Below are positions 21,959 through 34,458 of a DNA stretch of 64,000 nucleotides, piece by piece. Both the position numbers and the translations under genes were made by a program. The notes under the pieces were generated by a model, which did no database searches, was not told the origin of the DNA, and saw only the letters and a program-made list of their open reading frames with translations. The DNA lies in assembly GCA_950106755.1 (NCBI GenBank), contig OX467090.1, forward strand, positions 1,984,001 through 2,048,000. Direction: 5' to 3'. Every line of letters starts with the position of its first letter. The first letter of the stretch is position 1. Source of the DNA: Climacium dendroides. Its lineage: Eukaryota > Streptophyta > Bryopsida > Hypnales > Climaciaceae.

Positions 21959-24507
21959 GAGCATCCCCACCCCCACTCGCCCAACTTGGCCGGGGGAGGT
22001 TTGGGCAGGGCCGGGAGCCTAGGACTGCCCCACTGTGGCACTGGCCCTTTTTTTAAAAGCACCGGGCTCGCTCAAATACCTCCGGGGTACGTTAGGTGTC
22101 AGTGAGCAAGGCGTTTTTTGTGGAGCCCGGAGTTGACAAAGAGGTAAGCATTTTGCATTCAATTTCGTGTTGAAATTTTGTTTTGTGGAACCATGGCAGG
22201 GCGCAGTCGGATAGCTGTGAGAGGACCCAACTGAGAGTCACAGTTTTCTAAATTGGCTACAACTTTTGATTGGATTATTAGAATAGTCTAAGATTTGGTA
22301 CATATTCTAATAGTAGTTGAAGGCACTTGTATTTAAATTTGTGGGGGTCTTGGACACTTTGATATTTTTCTATGATTTTTTGACTGATTTAGCTCTTTAT
22401 TTTTTGAAGGATAGGCTTAGTCTTTTTTTGAATTGGTGTTTGAAATTTTTTAACATAATTTCAACTTTATTTCAATTATTTGCAGATGCTTATCTCAACG
22501 TTTCAAACATTGGGATTGTCATTTTTGAATTTTCTAAATTTTATTCAAGCATCTAAATATGTTGTGACATTTGATTCAAAATGATTAGAATAATTCCTAG
22601 AAGGCTAAAGCATTTAAGCAATCAATGACTATTTGAAGATAGTAAAATAGTTGATAAAAAAACAAAAATAAATTATTTCATATTTTTAACTACCACATGT
22701 ACCTTCTTTTCAAATTTCATGTAAAATTAATGTACAATGCAAAAGTCATGAAAAGAAATCAGAAATCCTAGACAAAGGACCAAGAAAATTTATAGAATTT
22801 CTTGAAATTATTCTATAAACATGTGAGTCTATGTCATGTTGGCTCCTTTTAGAGTCCACAAGTGTTGGATGAGGTCACCTCTCAATCCATAGTGGCTATC
22901 AACATCTTCTATCTCTTTAGTGCTAGTAATTAAGTCATCAAATGTTAAGCCTCTACCATATGGCATAGACGTACCCCTCTGCAACTCTACCACTATGTCC
23001 TCAAGGCCATCTACATCCTCTTCATCCTCCACAATCATGTTATGGAGGATGCAACAAGTGAACATGATATCTGCTATAACCTTCATACTCCTTTGCCGAC
23101 ATGGATTTCTGATGATAGCAAAGCGGGCTTGAAGAACACCAAATCATCATTCCACATCTTTTCGAACAGCCTCTTGTCGTTGTGCAAAGTACCTTTTCTT
23201 CTCTGTGGTTGGTAGGTGGATACTTTGGATAAAACAAGCCCAAGTCGGGTAGATGCCATCGGTCAAAAGATAATATCGATCATACTGGCAACCATTGATT
23301 GTGAAATGCGTGTCACGATGCTCACTAGTCAACATGTTATGGACCAATGGAGAGCGGTCCAAAACATTAAGGTCACTATTAGACCCTGGAAGTCCAAAAA
23401 ATGCATGCCAAATGTGCAAATCCTTAGTGGCTATGGCCTCAAGAATGATAGACTTCTTGCCTTCTCTATCCCCAAAATCTCCTTGCCAAGCCACAGGACA
23501 ATTTTTCCATTCATAATGCATGCAATCTAATGAAGCAAACATACCCGAAATCCTCGAGCTTCATTCAAAGCCAAGTGTTTGGCAAAGTCTGCTTCTGTCG
23601 ATTGCCTCAAATGATGCTCCTCAAAAATGGCCCGAATAGCCACACAAAACCTTTTCATAGACTCCATTGCGGTTGACTCACTTGTGCGACAATATTCGTC
23701 AGTGGCATCTGCACAAACACCATATGAAAGCATACGCAATGCAGCAGTCTTCTTCTGATGAGGAGACAATCCCCAAAACCCGAATGCATCCCTCTTCTGC
23801 ACGAAGTAAGAGTCATGAGCACAAACTTTGTCCATGATATACACAAACAATGAACAACGCATTCTATAGCGTCGTCTAAACAATGAAGCTCTATATACAA
23901 GAGATTCACAAAAGTAATCCTTCATCATCCTATCATACATCCCATGACGATCTCTATCCACATTTGGGGCTTTTCTAGGTTGAGATCCATCCACAACAGA
24001 AGGTCTGGTAAATCCATTGCTCACCCTAAACCGTAAACCCAAATTCATGTTAAATGCCAACTCCTCCTCCTCATCACTATCGTCAAAAACATCTCAACTA
24101 GCAAGTAACCGAGCCCTCTAAGCATCCATCTCTCAACAATCACCCAAAAATTTAGAAGAAAAAAGAACAAGAGAACAAGAGAACAACAAACTCAAAGCTT
24201 GCAAGAAAAGAGCAAAAAACAAGCCACAGTCAAAACACCGCTCAGTCACCCAACAACAAAATATCAGCTTAGTCATTCACCATAGCAAAAAAATCTAATT
24301 AAACTTAATGACTGAGTTAATGAGCTTACAGGGCTAATTATACTCGATTGCATCAATTGCCCCCTCTGACCAGAAGTATCGGGCTCCCAATCCCCTCCAG
24401 ACCAGGCCACAGTGGACTACCTAGGAGTCCCCGTCCCCAGAGCATCAACCGGGCACGCTAGAGGAAGCCTGCCGTGGGCATTTGGCCGGCCCACGGTGGC
24501 GATGCTC
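21959..24507 (-). mobile_element. PIF/Harbinger element 1 (2.55 kb)
   Basis: Left end GAGCATCCCCACCCCC and right end, reverse complemented, GAGCATCGCCACCGTG form short terminal inverted repeats. Each is flanked by the same 3-bp duplication, TGA (21956-21958 and 24508-24510). The interior holds a single minus-strand PIF transposase pseudogene. The Myb/SANT partner gene normal for PIF elements is absent, and about 870 bp left of the transposase is AT-rich and non-coding, so the element is internally deleted or the partner was lost. Three-bp duplications and a DDE nuclease are established features of this superfamily. Confidence 0.85.
22829..24129 (-). pseudogene. PIF/Harbinger transposase (HARBI1-like nuclease), broken
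   Basis: DDE-type transposase that would cut and join element ends in the nucleus. Readable blocks are RRRYRMRCSLFVYIM, ALRMLSYGVCADATDEYC, ESTAMESMKRFC, then MFASLDCMHYEWKNCPVAW (first catalytic Asp), GLPGSNSDLNVLDRSPL (second Asp), LLTDGIYPTWACF and QEAVRKDVE (catalytic Glu). The tail reads LHNMIVEDEEDVDGLE. All three acidic residues remain. Damage: a frameshift near 23540, two adjacent stops replacing Arg-Cys just after the Glu motif (E**FGVLQ, where element 2 has ERCFGVLQ), and two stops in the N-terminal leader near 24100-24120. Start placed at the ATG of the MDA leader at 24129. Confidence 0.85.
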
Positions 24508-24699
24508 TGATGGAGGCTTTGAATTGATACAAGTTGAGTTCCACAAAACGATGCATCTGAGAAAGTTTGACAGAAAGCGACATGTGACTGAAAAAGGTTC
24601 AATAGAAAGTTACATGTGGCTGAAAAAATTTGACCAAAGTCATAGTTGTTTTACCAAGAAAAGAATAATAATAGAAAACACTAGAGTTAATCCTAAAGT

Positions 24700-24954
24700 A
24701 AGGCCATATTCGTTATATTGAGACTTTTGGTAGTCTCATTTTTATCCTCGACTCGAAGATAAATCATTATAATTGTTCAATTTTAAGACTATTTGGTAAG
24801 TTGAGATTTCAATGTATTAATATATATAAAAACCTTTGATTTCCCAAAGGTTGCAGGTTCATCTTATCCTCGACTCGAGGATAAATCACTATAATTGTTT
24901 TAGGGTTGTAGTCTCAAAATGTGGAAATTGTCTCATTTTAACGAATAAGGCCAT
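24700..24954. mobile_element. MITE with GGCC-TATTCGTTA inverted ends
   Basis: The left end reads AAGGCCATATTCGTTATA and the right end, reverse complemented, ATGGCCTTATTCGTTAAA. Both continue to TGAGAC. The word AAGT occurs on both flanks (24696-24699 and 24955-24958) and may be the target duplication. Inside, a palindromic word TCCTCGACTCGAGGA followed by TAAATCA-TATAATTGTT occurs twice in direct orientation. Confidence 0.65.
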
Positions 24955-24989
24955 AAGTGTGTGCAATGAGGAATTAGGAGTCTGAGTTT

Positions 24990-25150
24990 GAGGAATACAC
25001 AAGACGAAACTCCTTGAAGCACCCAAACTTGGGTGTGATGAAGTTTGGTGCTTTGTTTCTTTTGTACTATTCTTAGTTAAGCCTTCTTCCAACTCTCCTT
25101 GTACAAATTGGGGTTCACTTTACAATTAATTCTATTGTCTTCAAGGTATA
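24990..25150. repeat. Dispersed repeat, copy 1 (partner at 29572-29735)
   Basis: The two segments share, in the same order, AATACACA, GACTCCTTG-like sequence, GTTTCTTTTGTACTATTCTT and AGATAAACCTTCC-like sequence, then AATTAACTCTA-like sequence. Similarity is moderate and no ends were defined. Confidence 0.55.
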
Positions 25151-26416
25151 AAAAAGAAATATCAAGTGCAATGTGAAATTAAGTTGTTTTTAGACTTTTG
25201 GGGTACTCTTAAGTTTTAATCCAATTCATTTCAAATTTGAGAATCTATTTAGACAATATATAATTTTGATGAATGTTTAATTGACAATATTTAATTGAAG
25301 TTTTAAATTCTAAATTTATTTTAGAATGATCCATATTGTGTCATTAGCCTTGTAACACCACCATAGCCATTTTGTGGCTTTTGGATGACAATAAAATGAT
25401 TTGTAGAGAGATTAGAAACATTTTCTCATCCACTTATTTCTTGTTGACCTTTCATAGTGGGTCACTGGGTCATGAAGAGTATCCAATTGAGTTTGTAGTC
25501 TTGCCAATGTTTGTCTTTACATAAATGAAAAGTTAGTAAAAAAATGGATCACAAAATATGCTAATTTAGTATACTTTTGGAAGTTGTTGTTCCTTACCTT
25601 AAATTTGAAATTTCCCCATAAAAATGATATTTTTTGAGTTTGAGCCCAACTAATAAAATTAAGGTCATCTACTCTGATGTCTATTCCAATTTGAATTTTG
25701 AAAAAAATTCCTAATAATGAATATTTTATTGCAATTTGAACTTTGGATGTATTTTCAATGACTATTGACTTCTAATTTCATAATGACACAAAAATTCAAT
25801 TTACACCATGATATTCATCACTATAATATACATACATGATTAGTTTTCCTATTTTTTGAAATAATTTTTTATTTGATATAATTTTTCAATAAAGAAGACA
25901 TGTAATTTCATCTATGAAAAATAAATACAAAATTTTCATTCATATCTATTTGCAAAATGGTAGCAAACTATGTGATGAACATTGAGGCTTGATATCAATG
26001 GTCATGGGTTTGTCCTTTAAGGGCCAAGGACTGTTTGATTAAAGATCCTAAATGTTCAAAATCTTACATTCTACCCAGTATGAAGACGTAGTTGAACCCA
26101 ACTTAATGGTAAATGCCATGGCAATGCATATATAATAGACACATTAATTGAATAATTCCTTAAATATTGATAAATTTTGTATTTCAATAAAGTAAACTTG
26201 TAATTTTATTGAAATATGGAACTCTATGAAATATTGATAAATTCCATGATATATAGATATAGATAGATACATACATACAATCATTCATTGATCATCTCTA
26301 AAACTAAAGGCTTAGACCAATCCATTGGAAGCTAAATTTCAAATGAAATTTTAAAAGATATAGATTTGATAACTTATTGGCTATGATTGAAGGTTAGGAG
26401 GCTTTGCGTCCACTAA
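25151..26416. other. AT-rich intergenic DNA, no gene
   Basis: Nothing recognisable except a short ATAGATA/CATACATA microsatellite near 26248-26279. Confidence 0.45.
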
Positions 26417-26990
26417 GAGCATCACCACTCCATTTGATCATCACATCAAAAAGTAGTAAGGCACTTGTTGCCTTGTGAGATGTGCCGGTGCACTCAAGAC
26501 CCAATGCTCCACACCAACCACCTCTTAAAGTCCTTACTAAAGTTCATCTCTTTCTTTTTACATTTCTTACTAGCATCCACATCTTCTATTAAGGCCGTAG
26601 TCAAAGTTGACCAAATTAGTGTGGGTGTAAAAATATCTACTACAAAGGTTCTCCATTGTCGAGCAAATGTGGGAGTGATGAGAACACGGTTGCTAGTATG
26701 TGAGCCTAGGAACCTAGAAGCCCAGGCTTCTATATTTTGTACAAATAATGGTTATTGAGTAATTATATTGTAAGTATGTATGTTATAGATACCTTTAATA
26801 GTTGTAGAGTATCTACGTACATCTAAGCTCAAGGCTTGTAGACTCACATTTCTAGACTCACATGTTAGCATTGTTGTGATGAGAAGAACAGCACAACTTG
26901 TTCCACGACAATTTACTAGGGTGGAGCCATTTTTATCTAGATAGGCGTGGCAAGCTTGGAGTGGCATTGGCAAGGCTAATGGCAATGCTT
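26417..26990. mobile_element. Harbinger-type MITE with TAA duplication (candidate)
   Basis: Left end GAGCATCACCACTCC follows TAA (26414-26416). The right end, reverse complemented AAGCATTGCCATTAGCC, is followed by TAA (26991-26993). The interior is partly palindromic: GGTTGCTAGTATGTGAGCCT near 26687 pairs with a diverged reverse copy near 26850-26880. The end match is partial but the GAGCATC word and 3-bp duplication agree with the two larger Harbinger elements here. Confidence 0.55.
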
Positions 26991-26994
26991 TAAA

Positions 26995-29571
26995 GTTAGT
27001 GTGAGGAAGTTTGAATAGTATCTTATTTGGAAACTATACCACTTTATAGAATATAAATGAAAGTGCTACAAGGATAGAGACTCTCATAGTGTACATATCT
27101 TCTTGTTCCTCTTGTTTATTCATCTTCTCCTCCCCCTTTTTCTTTCCTTCTCACCTTCTAGTAAAATTTCAACAATTAAGATGCCACGAAATTGAGGACA
27201 AAACTTGTAACCAATGAGTACAAAATTTATTCATAAAGTTTAAGTCAATAGTATATAGTACAAAATATACATAAGTGACAATGCAACTATTTTAGTGTGA
27301 TTTTAAAATGGGATTAGCAATTTCAAAAAATAAGACATGAAAAAATAAAATTCATTCATTACAATAAATACTTCAATAAAATTTTAGTTATTGCAGTGAA
27401 GCTACAACTATTGCAAAAATAATACATTATCTATAGTAAAACAACAATCCAACAATAAAAATAGAATTCAAATAGTAAAATTATACCTTATAATAGTGAA
27501 TTAGCCTTTCTAGTAGTAGACAACATTTAAGACTAACATTCCACTTTCTTGAGGTGGACAATGCGTTTTTCGGTGTACAAAGCAGAAGGTGTTCCTATTT
27601 GGGGCAATTGAATAGGCTTTGGAATTTCATAGTCAATAACAACCCCTACCTACCTACACACCTATCAAGTATGCACTCACAAAAGACAACCCATATAGGA
27701 ATGGCTTTGTCACCCTATAAATCTTGCAAGATAATCTTTAGGAATTGTTTCAATGCAAAATTTGAATGACCATGAAACCTTATTCATTTTTAAACATGTA
27801 GAATTTCATCATTTTATCTTCCATTTTCAACCTTAATCACTCCTCATTTACAAAAGCTAGTATAAAGTGAACTTGGTTTGGCCCCTTCTTCTCCTCCAAT
27901 CACAATGTTCCAAATGCTTTGGTCATGGCCCTTGGTCACTAGTGTAAACGAGACCCTAAATGGATTTGTGTGCATTTTGATGTATCAAAATTTAATTTCT
28001 AGCAAATAGGACACCTTTTGTGATACCAATTTACCAAAGTTACATAGTTGTGAATTGGTGCATGTTGAAATATTATTGTTACATACTAATTTCTATAAAA
28101 ATAAATATTGTGGTAACACTAATCTTCTTGGTGATGCTCATTTTCCTACTTAGTAGTAGAATAAATTAATGTAGCCATAGCAACCAATTTTGAATGTGGT
28201 CATTTGAGATCCAAATAGAGGTGGTACAAAATGTGGGGCAATGCTATTGAATTAGCATGCCTTTTTATCAATTTAATTTTTTCCTTCCACCTTCTACTTG
28301 CTTCTACTTCACAATTTTTTAAAGTATGAACATCTATCTTTTTAATATCATTCTTTTTCCCCCTCATGTCCTCCAACACAATTTTCCAAAATAATTTTTT
28401 TTAAATCAAAAGTAATAGTGAAGGAAACTTAAATTGATCCCTAAAGATCAAGTGGTTGTTGAACAACCAATTGAAAATTTAGGTCGGTTTCTACAAAGTC
28501 AATTTTGAAAAGATCTTTCCAAAATTTTGACACAAGATATAGAATATCTCCCCATGGTGGAAATTTAATCTTTGTATGATTAGATGCATGGATCAAAGAT
28601 TGTGTTGTGTGACGTTTTTTGGACAAGGGAGGTAATTTTAGACAACATGTAGAAAATTCCTCTTCCACCTTTGAATTTGGAAAGATTGATATATAACTAA
28701 CAAGATTATATAAGATGCAATTGTTAAAAAAAATCCATGTGTAGTACAAAAATCTCACTCTAGCAATTAACCCATAAACTACATTCATTGGCTTAGAAGG
28801 CAGGCCAAAGGAGAATAAAAATTTCCTTGAAGCAAGGTATAGGCCTTTTTGCTTGCCCAAAGTTTGTATGGTCAAGACTTGCTAAAGTGAATACTATATA
28901 GGGCTATGACTTTGCAGACTAAATGTATTGCATGGCAAACCATATTCACTATTGAAGTAAATATAGTAGGTTGAAGTATTCCCCCAAATACAAAAACTAT
29001 TTTTTAACAATGATTCTCTCAAAATCAAGCTTAAGAGGCTTGGCCTATTATAAGCCTATTGACCTTGTTGGGCAATGTTGGAAAAAAATATTCCAATTCA
29101 AACACTATAATTTTTCATTTTGTGTGGTTAAAGATTTTGAAAAAATTCCCACTCATTTCCATAGTTAGTAGTCTATTATAAATTTGCATCATGGTTGGAT
29201 ATTTTTTAATCTTTTTCATGTTTTATCTTACTGCCTTGAAAGTGACACTTTTTGAAGATGTATGTCCACAATGTGTCCCAATCTTCTTGAAGTGAAGAAG
29301 ATTCAATGCTAGGTGATGTGATACGGAAAGGTGTAGAAAAGTGTATTTTTTTCACTTTAAACAATAATATCTTGGAATTCATTTTTGCCATACTTCTTCC
29401 ATACATTTTCATATCAGTTTAAAACAAGGTCTTATGGTTCAAAATGCAAAATAGAATAAAAATAAAAATGAATTTTTTTTGTCCTCCAAAAGAAGATTTT
29501 GTGATGTTTTTTTTGTTGAATACTAGTATTAATCATAAAGTGTATACAATGCTAGACCATGGCCAAAATTA
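26995..29571. other. AT-rich intergenic DNA, no supported gene
   Basis: The longest frame is a minus-strand ORF of 144 codons at 28441-28875. It has no recognisable domain and a composition like the surrounding DNA, so it is not called. No splice structure or element ends were found. Confidence 0.4.
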
Positions 29572-29735
29572 GGAAAATACACACTGGATGAGACTCCTTG
29601 GAGCAACAAAACTAAGGTCCAATGGAGTTCTTTGCCATGTTTCTTTTGTACTATTCTTAGATAAACCTTCCTCTGAACTCTATTTACAAACATCGGATGA
29701 ATTTTATAATTAACTCTACTGTTATGGAACTTTTG
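29572..29735. repeat. Dispersed repeat, copy 2 (partner at 24990-25150)
   Basis: Same orientation as copy 1, sharing the block GTTTCTTTTGTACTATTCTT and flanking words in order. Confidence 0.55.
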
Positions 29736-29739
29736 GAGA

Positions 29740-30640
29740 TAGTAGTAGTAGTATGAAGTGATGAAAAAAAGTTCAGAATTATAAAATAACACAAAAATCT
29801 ATGTGCCCTCTATCCCCCCCTTTTAATGAAGGACTACAATTAAAATCCACTAGAAGGCTACAATATTTTGTTTCATTTTATATTTTATAATTTAATCACA
29901 TCATCTACCTACAAAAGTAAGTTGGGGATAGGAACATAGGACCTCACAAACAAAGGGTTCCAAAACCTATTCTTTTTTCTTTTATTCAGTGAAGTAATAG
30001 AACACAATAAAACTAATTTTTATGTGATGGAGAAATATAAATAGATTATTTTGAAATCCAAAAAATCATATGAACCCAACACTAGACATGTGAATTTCTG
30101 AGAAGGAATCTAGCGGGCAATGTGTATCCAAATTTCTTTGGATGTGAACATAAAAAAAAGAAAGGGTGCAATTTGCAAAGAGGAGAGAGGAGGTGCATCC
30201 TATATGCCATGGACCTTGATATTGAATTGCTAGTGTCCAAAGCATCTTTCCATGAGCTCTCAAGATGTGGAGGACCCAACATTGACTACCCTATCCTACA
30301 TACGGAGAAAACCAATCAAAGAATGAAAAAGAGGCGCTTGGGTTTCAACCAGATTCAAAATTAAGTTATACCTGCTGCACAGGCTCCATCCAAAAGTTGA
30401 GATTTTCATAATTTCATATTGTCCAATAGATTGAAATTGAACGGAAAAAAGAAAGAAAAAAAAATGGAAGTGGATCCCACCGTTGGTGCAATTGTTTGGA
30501 AGGTGGAGATGGCCCCTGGACTTTCCATGGGGAGGGAGCAGCTGGTCCCAAGTCGTGCATGTTGTGCGGAGAAAGGTAATGGCGCGCATTGGGCCTTGGG
30601 AGCCGCCCACACCACACCACCAACAAAACAACTGCTCAAA
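29740..30640. other. Intergenic, no supported gene
   Basis: Several overlapping frames near 30296-30790 on both strands have no recognisable family. The stretch 30470-30640 is GC-richer than its surroundings but no gene structure could be built. Confidence 0.4.
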
Positions 30641-30641
30641 G

Positions 30642-31174
30642 GTAAGGTGGGAGGAATGAAACAATGAAAGGGTTGCTGCACCAGAAGCTCCCACTCTCCT
30701 CACATTGAGTTGGACCATTGCTAACTTTTTATTAACTTGGTTTGAATAGGCCTTTGGCACTTTAGGAGTTAAGTTCAGTATAGCTCGCATTTAAGAGCCT
30801 TGTCTATTACTTTTTGCATGCTACAGTGCTTGTTTTCAGACCGCATGTGTGTGGGTTTTGCAAGGCCTAGGGATCATAAATAGGTACCTATGGCAGAGTT
30901 CTTTGAAAATTCATAAGTAATTCATAAATACTCTGAAAAATATGAAATCACTTGGGTTAGGTTCCAAATCAAATTTTCTTCAAGTGAAAAATAAAAAATA
31001 ATAATTTCATGCATCTAAAGACCATCAAAAAGGCCGACCAGCCTGTAAAGGGTGGCTTTATGAGTCCACTACCTTAAGGTGGGAGGAATGAAAGGGTTGT
31101 TGAACCAGAAGTTCCCACTCTCCTCACATGGAGTTGGACCATTGCCAACTTTTTATTAACTTGGTTGAATGAAT
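30642..31174. repeat. ~100-bp direct repeats separated by ~330 bp
   Basis: Segments 30642-30745 and 31076-31174 are nearly identical. Both contain AAGGTGGGAGGAATGAAA, CTCCCACTCTCCTCACAT, GAGTTGGACCATTGC and AACTTTTTATTAACTTGG. The layout could come from a local duplication or from an element with ~100-bp direct terminal repeats; no diagnostic internal signal was seen. Confidence 0.7.
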
Positions 31175-31564
31175 CTGCTTGTTTCGTTATAATATGTCGG
31201 TGTGGTCAGGCTGAAATTGTGCCAACTGACCAGACAACTACCTCACCTCATGTTGAAATCCCACGAGACTGCAATTTGTTTACAGGCAGGACGATAAACC
31301 CGTTCCATGAAGTGGAACCAAAGGGTGAAAATGCAAGTATTCTTTGAAAATTTCTAACATGAAAAGATTTACAAATTTTGAATTCATATTTGCAATTAGA
31401 GACCCCAAATTAGTTGGGAGAGGTTAAGATCATACCCTAGACATGGCACAATCTGTGTTGCATGGGTGGGTCCAGTGATTCATAGCTTGGGTTTAGAAAA
31501 TTGCATGTGCCTCCATCTGGACAAGCAGTAAGGCATGAGGGAACTTCTTAGGTGAAGGCAACCT

Positions 31565-31876
31565 AAGGTAGTATGGCCTTAAAGTGACCTTTTAAGGGCT
31601 GATTCGCCTTTTTCATAGGTTTCCATGGACAAAATGATTTTTAGCTCATGTTTCAAAGAAAGAAAAGTAGATGCAAAACACAACACAAATTGTTTCATAT
31701 TTTTCCAAGCATTTTTGAATTATTTATGAATTTTCATAGATTCGAGTCATAGGCACCAATTTGTGACCATAGGTGTCCCAAAATCCATCCCCTTGTGACT
31801 TTTAAAGAAATGTGTAAAAACCAAAGACAATGATTGGCTCTTACAATAAAGAAATAATTTAAGGCCATACTACTTT
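31565..31876. mobile_element. MITE, AGGTAGTATG family, copy 2
   Basis: Left end AAGGTAGTATGGCCTTAAA; right end, reverse complemented, AAAGTAGTATGGCCTTAAA. This 19-bp inverted repeat has one mismatch. The interior matches copy 1 at 14066-14487. Confidence 0.75.
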
Positions 31877-31948
31877 AATTACTAAAGCAACCTAATTTCA
31901 CTATTTCACTATTTAGTGTAAGCGTAAATCAGGGAAGCAGTTAAGGGT

Positions 31949-32048
31949 TCATGAATGAGATTCTCTTGTGATTTTCACACTAACTTGAATAAATCCAAAA
32001 CTGTGTCATGAATGAGAATCTCTTGTGATTTTCACACTAACTTGAATC
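31949..32048. repeat. Direct repeat with 57-bp period
   Basis: The block TCATGAATGAGA-TCTCTTG (one base varies) followed by TGATTTTCACACTAACTTGA occurs at about 31949-31990 and again at about 32006-32047. Confidence 0.8.
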
Positions 32049-32929
32049 ATCCTGTCTTTTGGGTAGATATTGACATACAAGATTTTTTCTGATTTATTTT
32101 CTGATTTGAATCTCTATACTAATTTCCCATAGGTATGAGATTTTAACCTAGATAGAAACTGAACAAATTTTGTGCAGTACATCTCATCAGGTGTGACACC
32201 TCCCCCAAGTTCTTATATTTTACAGAAGGTATTCCACCAGCAAACAATATGGGTTATATAAAAAACTTTTGAATGTATGTATTCTTGTGTATTTTCATAT
32301 GTAATATGTATAAATTAAATGTACGTATTTGTATTTTGTATTTAAACTGAAAAATGAAATCAACGACATGGAGGGGGTTAGTTTTTTTTTCAGGATTTAA
32401 TCTAACGGCTTCTGTTTTTTGGAGGGGTGGGTGGGCACAACGGAGATGGTTGCATCTTTTCAATGGATAGTAACTGTGCCCCCTGCCAACAATGATCCAG
32501 ATTATAAAAAAGAAAAATCTACAGACAAGAAAAAAAAGTTGTAAATTAGTAATTGAACTAACTTAGAGCATCCCCACCAACTCTTCCGTTTCTCTATCTG
32601 TTTACTGAGAGCATCTCCTGCGGTCCTCTTAGTTTGAGCCTGTCAAATGGGTTTTGGAGGGAAGAATGGCCAAGTCAAGGGCTATTAAAGTGGGCCTGGT
32701 TAAAAAATCTCTTGTGGACCGGAGTGAGAGGGCCAGTAAAGAACTTTTTTAACAACAGTTGGCCCATGACTTGGAGCCACAAAGGTAGACCTAAAGCCAC
32801 CGTGGCTACCGTCAAGAGCCGCATCCTCCACAGGCTGCTACAAAGACAGGGAGTTTTTTGCGAAGCTTTCTTTCACATGCTGTGTCTACTGAAACCCTAT
32901 TTTTTTATTGTTGCTTTGTGTGAGGCTCA

Positions 32930-34346
32930 ATGGACCTAAATCGATGGAGGCAGATGATGGAAACACAATTGAAGGCAGCTCATGAGGATGACAAACAAGA
33001 AGATGCAATCAATCGTCTTATTGTGGATCAATTGCAACAAAATCTTGAAGCTGATGCCGAAGTTGTGAGGGGAAGGCACGGAGGTTCCAGGGAAGGGAGA
33101 TCGGCCAACGTGGTTCGCAATCGAGCACAAGGGCATAATCGAATGTTTCAAGACTACTTTGCTGAAGAGCCGGTATACTCTAATCAATTATTTCGACGTC
33201 GTTTTAGAATGCGGCATGAATTATTTTTGAGAATTATGAATGAAGTATGTGAGCATGATTCTTTCTTCTTGCAAAAAAGGGATGCCTCAGGGTTGTTTGG
33301 TTTATCTTCTATCCAAAAGTGCACAACTGCACTTCGCATGTTGGCATACAGAGTTGCTCCGGATGCAACTGATGAATATTGTAGAATCGGGGAATCCACA
33401 GCTATGGAAAGTATGAAGAGATTTGTAAAAGCAGTGAGGGTTGTCTTTGAGTCGCAATATTTGAGACAACCAACAAAGAGGGACTTGGAATACCAAATGT
33501 AAGTCAATGCTGATAGGGGCTTCCCTGGGATGTTTGCATCGATAGACTGTATGCACTGGGAGTGGAAGAATTGCCCCGTAGCTTGGCAAGGGCAATTTCA
33601 AGATAAGGATAAGAAACAGTCAATTGTACTTGAGGCCATCGATCAATCTCTTAGGATTTGGCACGCCTTTTTTGGCCTTCCAGGTGGAAATAATGACATC
33701 GATGTGCTAGATCGTGGGCCATTTGTGAATAATATGCTCTGTGGTGAATCTCATGGAGTCAAATTCATTGTAAATGGTCATGAGTACCCTCGGTACTATC
33801 TTCTTGCTGATGGCATATATCCAGCATGGTCTTGTTTTTGTAAAGACTATTCAAGAACCGCAAGACGAAATGAAATCACATTTTGCAGGAGCTCAAGAAG
33901 CAGCCCGAAAAGATGTAGAGCGATGCTTTGGTGTTCTACAGGCTCGGTGGGCAATAGTTCAAAATCCATCACGACATTGGGAGATTGAAACTATTCAGGA
34001 CATTCTCATAGCCTGTGTTATCATGCACAACATGGTTGTAGAGGACGAGCTAGAGCTAGGACACTTGGAGAATTTGTTTGAGGATTTCAACCCAATGCCA
34101 ATGCATAGGGATTTGACCTACGGTCAATTAGTCCAACAGACTCTAGAAATAGAAGACCAAAATGTCCACTACTCATTGAGAAGAGATCTCATCAAACACT
34201 TGTGGAATACAAAAGGGGTACCCAATTTTGAGATTGCAAAAACTATAATGCTATTTGTATGCCGTAGCTCAAACCATACCACATTTAAACAAAATCCAAC
34301 CAATTTGCAAAAAACACAAAAAACAAAGGATCCACACAAATTCTAA
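32930..34346 (+). pseudogene. PIF/Harbinger transposase of element 2, broken
   Basis: DDE nuclease of the HARBI1 type. After a coiled leader (MDLNRWRQMMETQLKAAHED) come FRRRFRMRHELFLRIMNEV, ALRMLAYRVAPDATDEYC and ESTAMESMKRFV. The catalytic blocks follow: MFASIDCMHWEWKNCPVAW (first Asp), GLPGGNNDIDVLDRGPF (second Asp) and QEAARKDVERCFGVLQARW (Glu). The tail reads IMHNMVVEDELELGHLE and LRRDLIKHLWNTKG. Two defects are visible: an in-frame TAA at 33500-33502, and a one-base frameshift in a T5 run at 33835-33839 just before the Glu block. The last ~38 codons to 34346 run past the conserved HLWNTKG end and may be read-through. Otherwise the protein is full length, so this is a young corpse or an element with sequence errors. 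Confidence 0.88.
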
Positions 34347-34458
34347 AAATATGACTAATAAAATGAAATATGATTCCAAAGACTCTAGAAATAACTCACA
34401 CAACCAATCAAAAAATAATACAAAATCACATACAAGTGCTACGAACACATTTTAAGAA

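Noticed and set aside
24440..24507. Apparent 68-bp MITE with GAGCATC ends
   Set aside because: Its flanks (CCA and TGA) do not match. The right GATGCTC with TGA pairs better with 21959, making it the right end of PIF element 1.
28441..28875. 144-codon minus-strand ORF
   Set aside because: No recognisable domain, composition like the surrounding AT-rich DNA, no splice or promoter context. An open frame of this length can occur by chance here.
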